From positions 1 through 23,567 of the forward strand of contig CAMLOB010000005.1 in NCBI GenBank assembly GCA_946481475.1: DNA of 23,567 nucleotides, written 5' to 3'. The translations under genes were made by a program, and so were the position numbers. The notes under the pieces are model-generated. The model ran no database searches. It was not told where the DNA came from and was given only the letters and a program-made list of their open reading frames with translations. Of the stretch, positions 8,780 to 14,326 are shown piece by piece (within the stretch, counting starts at the first letter, position 1; the number at the start of each line of letters is the position of its first letter). This DNA comes from an uncultured Chlorobiota bacterium (GTDB lineage: Bacteria; Bacteroidota; Kapaibacteriia; OLB7).

Positions 8780-9760
8780 ATGACCGATCCGGGCAGCAGG
8801 TCCGGACAGTATGTTGAACAACTCAGAGAGGTAATCTTGAGTACGTTGTTGAAGAATGCTTCGGCCCGCAGGACGATTCGTATCTGGGGGATGATCATTG
8901 CCGGAGTTATTGGAATCATTGCTCTCTCTGCGGATATGCTCCAGACCGCAGAGGCTACATCGGAGACCGACGAGGAGGGGCGGCGACCCGCTCCGGAAGT
9001 GGAAGTCTCCGTCAACCTCGATTCGCTCTATACCGCCAAGGCGGCGGACAGCCCGATCGAAGACAGCAGCTTTGTCGAGGCGATCGATCCTGAGCAGACG
9101 ATCGAGGGACACGTCAGCTGGTACGGCTCCCGGTTCCACGGTCGCAAAACGGCCAACGGCGAGCGGTTCGATATGAACGGCATGACGGCCGCCCACAAAC
9201 GCCTTCCTTTCAATTCCATCATTCGTGTTGTCGATACAAGAACAGGCAAGGCCGTTCTTGTCCGGGTCAATGATCGCGGTCCATACGTCGGCGGACGTGT
9301 TCTGGATCTCTCACGCGAGGCCGCCACACGGCTCGGCATGAGAGGGCGGGGAACGACCAGCGGACGGATCGAAATCTTTTCGGATGAGGAGCGAACCGTC
9401 AGAAACGGCAACGTTTCGGCCACGCTCCGCTACGTTACGTTCGATGCGGAAGTGAAGGGGACGAAACCGAACGGATGGTCGGTGCTGGTGATGACCACCG
9501 ACAGCTTCGACGAAGCGGTGGACATGCACAGCCGATTGCTTGAAAAGTACGACGACGTCTTTCTGACGCGGGTCGTCAAGGGGGAAACCACCACCTGGCA
9601 TGTGTCGGCAGGACTCTATCACAACGACCATCTGTCGCGCGATCTTCAGTTGGAACTTGTCGAGGAGTATCCCGGAGCCGGTGTCGTACGCTTCGCCGAT
9701 GGGTTGCCCGAACAGGAGAACACCGTTGCCGGCGTCGCAGCAGACTCGGCTCAGTCGTAA
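8780..9760 (+). CDS. rlpA: RlpA-like DPBB-domain lipid-envelope protein with SPOR-like tail
   Basis: A 326-aa membrane-anchored protein with a double-psi beta-barrel domain of the RlpA family, whose characterised members bind or cleave denuded peptidoglycan glycans in the periplasm. One membrane segment covers about residues 34-50, followed by an acidic linker. The DPBB domain spans about 108-200: GHVSWYGSRFHGRKTANGERFD, AAHKRLPFNS, VLVRVNDRGPY and GRVLDLSREAATRLGM. Glu128, His139 and Asp165 sit where P. aeruginosa RlpA has its catalytic-site residues. The C-terminal part (about 231-306, GWSVLVMTTDSFDEAVDMHSRL onward) has the length and strand-helix rhythm of a SPOR domain; this is inference. 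The start is ambiguous: ATG 8780 has only GGAA upstream, while in-frame TTG 8837 has GAGAGG at 8826-8831 five bases before it and still precedes the membrane segment. There is no lipobox, so the anchor is a helix rather than a lipid. Confidence 0.82.
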   Translation: MTDPGSRSGQYVEQLREVILSTLLKNASARRTIRIWGMIIAGVIGIIALSADMLQTAEATSETDEEGRRPAPEVEVSVNLDSLYTAKAADSPIEDSSFVEAIDPEQTIEGHVSWYGSRFHGRKTANGERFDMNGMTAAHKRLPFNSIIRVVDTRTGKAVLVRVNDRGPYVGGRVLDLSREAATRLGMRGRGTTSGRIEIFSDEERTVRNGNVSATLRYVTFDAEVKGTKPNGWSVLVMTTDSFDEAVDMHSRLLEKYDDVFLTRVVKGETTTWHVSAGLYHNDHLSRDLQLELVEEYPGAGVVRFADGLPEQENTVAGVAADSAQS

Positions 9761-9819
9761 GATGTGAGGCGGAATCGGAGCACGTACAAGACCGATTCAA
9801 ACAACTGAACAGATAAAGC

Positions 9820-9855
9820 ACAGCCCTTCCGGTCCGACCGGGAGGGCTGTTTTGT
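9820..9855 (+). terminator. Strong intrinsic terminator after the RlpA-like gene
   Basis: A 14-bp stem (9820-9833 with 9837-9850, one G-T pair) with a very tight loop is followed by TTTTGT. It isolates the RlpA-like gene from the AT-rich segment to its right. Confidence 0.88.
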
Positions 9856-10049
9856 ACCTAATAGAACTCACAAGAATATGACATCTGCTATTACCATAAT
9901 AGCCCTTCAGGTTTTCCTATGAGCTGCCACCGTATTGGTCAACTAGCTTGACTATTCTTCTGTAGTAGATTTGTAGTGCTATCCGCAAAAAGCCTCTTCC
10001 TACTTTTCGAAAGTAATCAGGAATATTATCAATTACATGGAGGTGGGAT
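9856..10049. other. AT-rich intergenic segment upstream of the orphan gene
   Basis: About 190 bases clearly richer in A and T than the surrounding coding DNA. It holds a perfect 7-bp hairpin with a 3-base loop (9887-9893 with 9897-9903), a short dyad GTCAA-ctagc-TTGAC, and the -7 element at 9966. No RNA family or longer reading frame is recognised. Confidence 0.55.
9966..9973 (+). promoter_or_regulatory. Bacteroidota-type -7 element TAGATTTG
   Basis: An exact TAnnTTTG match 76 bases before the ATG of the orphan gene, giving a predicted leader of about 70 bases. A TTG lies 15 bases upstream, closer than the usual 19-21, so the -33 element is unclear. Confidence 0.5.
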
Positions 10050-10496
10050 ATGAATGAGCCATTGAAAATGACAATGAATGTCGGTGACGGCATTGTCCTT
10101 GAAGTAAGAGGTAGTTACGGTGATCTTATATGGTTTTATCGTTACGGTCAAAAAGTAGCTGAGGACAATATCCGTGACGGCGACAATCTGCACTACGATA
10201 ATAATATATCGTGGCGTTTAGTGGATAACACCAAGGATGACTATGTCATAGCCATTCGCCATGGCAGAGAACGTGATTTGGTCTATGGATATGTAATGAG
10301 TGGAACAACCATTATTCGCTCACCAAGATGGCGTGATCTTACTCCAGGACCTACGAGAGTCAGTATCGAATGGCCAAGTAGTAGTTCGATCAGTATCGAT
10401 AAGCGAGGTATCTTAAGACTTAATCGGCAAACAAATCAATGGCACTGTGAACCTGGTCCTAATGCCAGTTGTGAAGGAGGCCAGCTACAGTTATAG
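10050..10496 (+). CDS. Unrecognised 148-aa protein, AT-rich orphan gene
   Basis: I do not recognise this protein. It is 148 aa, without signal peptide or membrane helix, and looks rich in beta strands: alternating hydrophobic residues around GIVLEVRGSYGDLIWFYRYG, YVIAIRHGRERDLVYGYVMSG and TRVSIEWPSSSSISI. The only two cysteines are nine residues apart near the C-terminus (WHCEPGPNASCEGG). The reading frame is supported by one of the best ribosome sites in the window (GGAGGTG at 10039-10045, four bases before ATG 10050), by a -7 element upstream and by a strong hairpin 20 bases after the stop. Base composition differs from the neighbours: 25 of 60 bases are G or C at 10081-10140, against 35 of 60 at 7741-7800. 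This suggests recent acquisition or a lineage-specific gene. Flanking genes give no hint of function. Confidence 0.68.
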   Translation: MNEPLKMTMNVGDGIVLEVRGSYGDLIWFYRYGQKVAEDNIRDGDNLHYDNNISWRLVDNTKDDYVIAIRHGRERDLVYGYVMSGTTIIRSPRWRDLTPGPTRVSIEWPSSSSISIDKRGILRLNRQTNQWHCEPGPNASCEGGQLQL

Positions 10497-10516
10497 CATG
10501 TTGTTGGCTAATGCGG

Positions 10517-10554
10517 CTGGACTACTATCCTTATAATACTGGATAGTAGTCCAG
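10517..10554. terminator. Perfect 14-bp hairpin, bidirectional terminator
   Basis: A perfect 14-bp inverted repeat (10517-10530 with 10541-10554) encloses a 10-base AT-rich loop. It lies 20 bases after the orphan gene's stop and 57 bases after the stop of the converging minus-strand gene. No T-run follows on either strand, so the structure is clear but its termination efficiency is not. Confidence 0.65.
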
Positions 10555-10611
10555 TCCGTTTGCAAATCCCTATGCTGAAATGTGAATACTTCAGACGCTT
10601 TTCTACCGGAT

Positions 10612-12201
10612 TCATGTGTTCAGTTCTCCCGTCCTTACCAACTCTTCTCCAAGTCGGTGAGCAAGATTCCTGTAGATCATCGCGCCGATATCGGGACGGA
10701 GCCGGACGAGGTTGTCGAGGTCCTCACGTCGGAGCGTCGCCACACTCAGATCGCTTGTCGCAACGGCGGTTGCCGAGTGACGGATGCCGGTAAGCGTCGA
10801 GACGTCGGCCAGCGTCCCCCCTTCGGCCTCGTGCGTTCGGGCCGAACCGTTCCGCATCTCCTCGACGATTCCGTCCAGCACAAGAAAGATGCGATCGCTC
10901 TCCTCTCCTTCACTGAAGAGAACATCCCCCTGCCGGTAATGGTGCATTGTGCAGTAGGATGCCAGACGACGTTGCTGCTCCAGATTCATTCCGTCGAAGA
11001 GATCGCGTCGGTCCACAGCTTCCAGAATCTGCGGCGGGATGTTCTCGGAGGCGAAACTCCGGACGACGATATCGGCGATCTTCTGCGATTCCGGTATCAG
11101 CACATCCTGCTCGGTGTTGAGCGGAACGAAGATTCGGACCATCTTCACGATGTCCAGTCGCTCGACATCCTGGAAGACCATGGCCGGTATATAGGCTGCC
11201 GGGTGGAACCCGAGTTCAAGAAGCGTCCGCTGCATTCTGGGGGCGTATGCGCTGACGTTGATGTCGATGAAGCACATCCCGAGTTCGTGTTCGGCCATGT
11301 GGAGGAAGTGAGAGAGGAGGGGATGGATTACCTCGTCATCCAATGCGATCAGCTCGAAGATGTGAATGTCCTTATCGATCTCATCGACCGTGTAGCCGAT
11401 CGCCCCCATGATGACGTCTCCACGTTTTGCCAGCAGATAACGGGAGTTTGTCGACTGAAGTTTGAAGAAGCCGTAGTGAAGCCGCAGTGCGCCGAAGACC
11501 TGACGGTGTCGTGTGCGGCCCCGGGCGATCCGCAGAAGATCGGCGTACCCTGCGGTCGTCATCGTCGACATCTCGTACTCCTCTCCGGCCGGGTAGGGGG
11601 GAGCGCTGTCGTCGACGATGGCGAAGGGGTGGATGCCGCAGTTCTTCATCACCTGGTTGGCCAGTTGCCACGCCTCGGGAATGATGCGCGGATGGTTCCG
11701 CCGCAACTCCAGAGCCGGACCGAAGTGCCGCGCCAGGAATATGATGTTCTCCCGCTCGCCGTTGAGTACTTTCGAGGGGAGATACCCGACGACCGAGAAG
11801 TCGTGGGAGACGGCGATCTTCGTCGAGCGGGGATGAACGATCCGGGCATCGACCACGCCGACGTGAATCCGGTCCCTGACCTGCTCGATTCTCCCCTCCA
11901 TCAACTTGTTCCCCAGACCCAGTCCCTGCGCATCGGGGTGGACCACAAGCCGACCGAACTCGGCGGTCAGATCGCTGTAGGCTCCGCGCTCGGCCAGAAC
12001 CGAAGCCGAGCCGTAGATCCGTCCGGTCTCCCGGTCCTCGGCGACAACGATGACCGTATCGTCGGCGAAGATCAGTTTCTTCACCTGGGTCGGGTCGTAG
12101 AATTTCTTGTAGGGATAGTCCTCGCCGTAGACCGAGTGAAAGAGTTCGCTGACTGCTTCGGCATCTTTCTCGATCGCTTCTCGAACGACAATGTCGGCCA
12201 T
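10612..12201 (-). CDS. GNAT acetyltransferase fused to a cyclic-nucleotide-binding domain
   Basis: A 529-aa multidomain cytoplasmic protein. Residues 1-150 form a GNAT domain with motif A, EFGRLVVHPDAQGLGLGNKLMEG (about 81-103), where Q/RxxGxG binds acetyl-CoA. Residues about 215-345 look like a second, degenerate GNAT fold ending ELGFHPAAYIPAMVF, without an acetyl-CoA loop. Residues about 400-520 form a cyclic-nucleotide-binding beta-barrel: LFDGMNLEQQRRLASYC, YRQGDVLFSEGEESDRIFLVLDG, then a C-helix. The phosphate-binding cassette is unusual: the canonical FGE...RxAT reads GGTLADVSTLTGIRHSAT, so neither the Glu nor the Arg is in its normal place. Mycobacterial PatA joins the same two domain types in the opposite order and is a cAMP-regulated protein lysine acetyltransferase. 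Whether this one binds cAMP or acetylates proteins is unproven. The gene is transcribed divergently from the hydroxylase and has no close operon partner. Confidence 0.85.
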   Translation of the reverse strand: MADIVVREAIEKDAEAVSELFHSVYGEDYPYKKFYDPTQVKKLIFADDTVIVVAEDRETGRIYGSASVLAERGAYSDLTAEFGRLVVHPDAQGLGLGNKLMEGRIEQVRDRIHVGVVDARIVHPRSTKIAVSHDFSVVGYLPSKVLNGERENIIFLARHFGPALELRRNHPRIIPEAWQLANQVMKNCGIHPFAIVDDSAPPYPAGEEYEMSTMTTAGYADLLRIARGRTRHRQVFGALRLHYGFFKLQSTNSRYLLAKRGDVIMGAIGYTVDEIDKDIHIFELIALDDEVIHPLLSHFLHMAEHELGMCFIDINVSAYAPRMQRTLLELGFHPAAYIPAMVFQDVERLDIVKMVRIFVPLNTEQDVLIPESQKIADIVVRSFASENIPPQILEAVDRRDLFDGMNLEQQRRLASYCTMHHYRQGDVLFSEGEESDRIFLVLDGIVEEMRNGSARTHEAEGGTLADVSTLTGIRHSATAVATSDLSVATLRREDLDNLVRLRPDIGAMIYRNLAHRLGEELVRTGELNT

Positions 12202-12323
12202 GAATATTCCGGTTTTCAGTGGAAATTTCGGGATCGATTCGTTGTATCGGCGGAATGTACGATTGCCGGTTGCAAAATCCGAATGGGTGAGCGCCGCAGA
12301 GGTGACGAAAAGAATCGGAACGG

Positions 12324-12353
12324 TTGCGCAGCGGGAAAACCTTCGTAATTTAC
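12324..12353 (+). promoter_or_regulatory. Candidate promoter for the hydroxylase gene
   Basis: TTG at 12324-12326 is 19 bases from TAATTTAC (12346-12353), a near match to the TAnnTTTG box with the expected -33/-7 spacing. It lies 37 bases before ATG 12390, in the divergent gap 12202-12389. Confidence 0.35.
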
Positions 12354-12389
12354 CGGTCGCTGTATGTACAACAATCTGGTATCAATAAC

Positions 12390-13022
12390 ATGGCACGTCG
12401 GTTTGTTTCAAACAGGGATGAAACGGTCAGGATGTTCGAGAACAATTTCATGGAGTTCTTCTCGCACATCCATCCCTCAACTCCGGTCATTGTCTTTCTG
12501 CCGATCACCATCTGGATGATCTGGCTGGCTGCCGCGGTCAACGAATTGTCGGCTCTGACGATTACCGGACTCTTCTTTCTCGGTCTCTTTTTCTGGACCT
12601 TTATCGAGTATGTCCTTCATCGTTTTGTCTTCCACTATCAGCCGAAGACCGGATGGGGAAAACGTCTGCACTTTATTCTGCACGGCGTTCATCACGACTA
12701 CCCGCAGGACTCCACACGGCTGGTGATGACGCCGACGGTCAGTCTGCCGCTGGCCGCCTTCTTCTACGGCGTCTTCTGGCTGGCATTCGGTTTCGAGCAC
12801 GTCAACGGCATCTTTGCCGGCATGGCGTTCGGGTATATGTGCTATGATCTTGTCCACTATGCCACGCATCACTTCAAGCTGAACAAGGGAGTCGGCAAGT
12901 GGCTGCGGCAGTATCATATGCGCCATCACTATCAGGACGAGGCGACGAAATACGGAGTCAGCGTTCCGCTGTGGGATTACGTTTTCGGTACCGTGGAGCG
13001 GGGAAGAAAGGAAGAGGAGTAG
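12390..13022 (+). CDS. Fatty acid 2-hydroxylase-like membrane di-iron enzyme
   Basis: A 210-aa integral membrane protein of the fatty acid hydroxylase / sterol desaturase superfamily. It has all the histidine clusters expected for a di-metal site facing the cytoplasm: HRFVFH (His77, His82), HGVHHDYP (98, 101, 102), HYATHH (157, 160, 161) and HMRHH (176, 179, 180). The stretch HGVHHDYPQDSTRLVMTP closely follows the eukaryotic fatty acid 2-hydroxylase pattern. Four hydrophobic segments lie at about residues 32-50, 54-75, 118-134 and 140-157. The family hydroxylates fatty acyl chains at C2 using O2; here the acceptor could be lipid A, an N-acyl lipid or a sphingolipid, which cannot be told from sequence. 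ATG 12390 is preferred because the protein begins MARRFVSNRD and longer N-terminal versions run into the promoter. There is no ribosome site. Confidence 0.87.
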   Translation: MARRFVSNRDETVRMFENNFMEFFSHIHPSTPVIVFLPITIWMIWLAAAVNELSALTITGLFFLGLFFWTFIEYVLHRFVFHYQPKTGWGKRLHFILHGVHHDYPQDSTRLVMTPTVSLPLAAFFYGVFWLAFGFEHVNGIFAGMAFGYMCYDLVHYATHHFKLNKGVGKWLRQYHMRHHYQDEATKYGVSVPLWDYVFGTVERGRKEEE

Positions 13023-13047
13023 GGGGGGGCATATCGGGTACATAAAG

Positions 13048-13078
13048 AAGGGCGTAGCCGGGATCGGCGACGCCCTTT
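13048..13078 (+). terminator. Intrinsic terminator after the hydroxylase gene
   Basis: AAGGGCGT (13048-13055) pairs with ACGCCCTT (13070-13077), and an inner GCCG/CGGC stem (13057-13060 with 13065-13068) closes a 4-base loop. A short TTT ends the structure. It lies 26 bases after the hydroxylase stop. Confidence 0.7.
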
Positions 13079-13105
13079 CGGTAACGACATCACGATCTTG
13101 CACTC
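13070..13105. repeat. Degenerate direct repeat, copy 1
   Basis: These 36 bases match 13189-13224 at 30 positions, and the last 30 bases match at 26. Copy 2 is the last 11 codons or so of the EVE-domain gene, so copy 1 looks like a decayed duplicate of that gene's 3' end. The offset is 119 bases. Confidence 0.7.
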
Positions 13106-13114
13106 AAAGCATCA

Positions 13115-13182
13115 CGCAAAGGGCGCAAAGAGCGGAGGCGCAAAGCCGGGCCTCTCAACTATTGAACCGCCAACCATTCAAC
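13115..13182. repeat. Short-repeat block (CGCAAAG x3, then a 12-base pair)
   Basis: CGCAAAG occurs at 13115-13121, 13124-13130 and 13139-13145. It is followed by CAACTATTGAAC (13156-13167) and CAACCATTCAAC (13171-13182), which differ at two positions. The block lies between the two copies of the 36-base repeat. It resembles degenerate intergenic repeats that I recall from several environmental phyla. Confidence 0.55.
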
Positions 13183-13185
13183 TAC

Positions 13186-13656
13186 CTAACGCTTTTTCCG
13201 CAACGCCATCACGATCTTCCACTCCTCCGGCCGTACCGGTTGCACCGAGAGACGGGAACCCCGCTGCGTTACCATCATCTCTTCCAGTCCCGGCGTCCGT
13301 TTCAGTTGGGCAAGAGGAATCGGCTCGTCGAATTTGCCGACGAACTTCACATCGACCATCATCCAGCGCGGGTTGTCGGTTGAGGATTTCGGATCGAAGT
13401 GATCCTCCTCCGGATCGAACTGCGTGTGGTCCGGGTAGCCCGATTTGACGATCTCCATCACTCCCGCAATACCGGGAGGTTCGGCGTTCGAGTTGTAGAA
13501 GAAGGCCAGGTCGCCCGGCTTCATATCGTCCCGCATGAAGTTGCGGGCCTGATAGTTCCGGACACCGTCCCAGAATGTCGTCACGTCACGTTCAAGATCA
13601 TCGATCGAATAGCAGTCGGGCTCCGACTTCAGGAGCCAGTAGCGTTTTGCAGGCAT
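13186..13656 (-). CDS. EVE-domain protein (THYN1-like)
   Basis: A 156-aa single-domain protein covering a complete EVE fold, related to PUA/YTH/ASCH domains and to human THYN1. Landmarks in order are WLLKSEPDCYSIDDL (residues 7-21), WDGVRNYQARNFMR (about 29-42), GDLAFFYNSN, GIAGVMEIVKSGYPDHTQFDP, NPRWMMVDVKFV and TQRGSRLSVQPV. EVE domains bind modified bases through an aromatic cage; stand-alone bacterial members are poorly characterised and are proposed to read modified DNA or RNA. No methyltransferase, nuclease or restriction gene is adjacent, so a defence role is not supported here. Start ATG 13656 gives the usual N-terminus MPAKRYWLLKSEP; the frame continues upstream without homology. The last codons lie within the direct repeat at 13189-13224. 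Confidence 0.92.
   Translation of the reverse strand: MPAKRYWLLKSEPDCYSIDDLERDVTTFWDGVRNYQARNFMRDDMKPGDLAFFYNSNAEPPGIAGVMEIVKSGYPDHTQFDPEEDHFDPKSSTDNPRWMMVDVKFVGKFDEPIPLAQLKRTPGLEEMMVTQRGSRLSVQPVRPEEWKIVMALRKKR
13189..13224. repeat. Degenerate direct repeat, copy 2 (within EVE gene 3' end)
   Basis: This partner of 13070-13105 covers codons for about EWKIVMALRKKR at the end of the EVE protein. The intact coding sense marks it as the likely source copy. Confidence 0.7.
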
Positions 13657-13703
13657 GGTTGTCGGTTTGTTGGTCTTCCTTCGTTTGTTGCAAATGGGTG
13701 GAG

Positions 13704-13711
13704 GCAAAGAT
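13704..13711 (-). promoter_or_regulatory. -7-like element CATCTTTG for the EVE gene
   Basis: Read on the minus strand this is CATCTTTG, one base off TAnnTTTG and followed by CC as at 7512. It lies 47 bases upstream of the EVE ATG and predicts a leader of about 40 bases. No -33 box is identified. Confidence 0.35.
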
Positions 13712-13792
13712 GGAAAATGCGGGTGAGCGTCGGATGTTATGAATCGGCAACTCCGGAGCCGTTTCACCTCATCCCGTCGGCAGCCGCCGACA

Positions 13793-14245
13793 CTACATGT
13801 TCTTGCGCATCTTCCAGTGCGGGATCGTGACTTCCTCGAAACGCTCGTCGTAACGTTCATAGCCGAGCCGCTCATAAAACGGAACGGCCGTCTCACGGGC
13901 GTGCATCGTCATCATCGTGAAGCCGAGGGAACGGGCGAACTCTTCGGAGAAGTTGACCAGAGCAGTGCCGACTCCTCCACGCTGCAGGTCGGGACGGACC
14001 GCAACCTGTCTCATTCGGACGATCTGTTCCCCTTCGGGGGTCAGGATCAGACAGCCGAGCAGATTCCCTTCCTCGTCGTAGCAGGCAAGATGGAAATCGT
14101 GCGCTTCGGCTCCGAGACCTTCGGGTGAGAAGGTCAGTCCCAACGGCCTGCGCAACACTTCGTCCCGCAGCGCAACGGTCTCTTCGTACTCGGGTCCGCC
14201 GTGCAGGACCTCACGGCAAATCGTATGTCGAACTGTACTTTCCAC
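13793..14245 (-). CDS. GNAT family N-acetyltransferase
   Basis: A small single-domain acetyltransferase (150 aa from GTG 14245). It has the N-terminal helix EETVALRDEVLRRPLGL, a central strand HLACYDEEGNLLGCLIL, motif A MRQVAVRPDLQRGGVGTALV (acetyl-CoA loop QRGGVG), motif B HARETAVPFYERLGY, and the C-terminal signature FEEVTIPHWKMRKNM shared by a common Bacteroidota subfamily of unknown substrate. The frame is open to ATG 14314, but the first 23 residues are arginine-rich without homology and would leave only 12 bases to the divergent gatB, so GTG 14245 is preferred; the ribosome site is weak. It reads in the same direction as the EVE gene with a 136-base gap and probably has its own promoter. 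Confidence 0.85.
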   Translation of the reverse strand: MESTVRHTICREVLHGGPEYEETVALRDEVLRRPLGLTFSPEGLGAEAHDFHLACYDEEGNLLGCLILTPEGEQIVRMRQVAVRPDLQRGGVGTALVNFSEEFARSLGFTMMTMHARETAVPFYERLGYERYDERFEEVTIPHWKMRKNM

Positions 14246-14326
14246 GCCTGATTGCAGATGTCGGAGTTCAGACTTCGGTCTTCTTCTTATTTTCTCCGAT
14301 AATACCGAACACAAGGAAGATGAACA

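Noticed and set aside
9878..9922. 14-codon hydrophobic ORF resembling a leader peptide
   Set aside because: It lies upstream of the likely transcript start of the orphan gene, has no good ribosome site, and is short enough to arise by chance.
9856..10556. Insertion sequence or phage remnant
   Set aside because: No transposase or integrase fragment, terminal inverted repeats or target-site duplication could be found at the edges of the AT-rich segment.
10582..12348. 588-codon plus-strand frame, longer than the gene I called on the minus strand
   Set aside because: The minus strand carries clear GNAT and cNMP-binding motifs. The plus-strand translation shows none and runs through the divergent promoter region.
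12361..12370. TGTATGTACA dyad in the divergent gap as an operator
   Set aside because: The arms are only 4 bp and there is no second copy or regulator gene nearby.
13186..13656. EVE-domain gene as part of a defence island
   Set aside because: No nuclease, helicase, methyltransferase or restriction gene is adjacent; its neighbours are metabolic or unknown.
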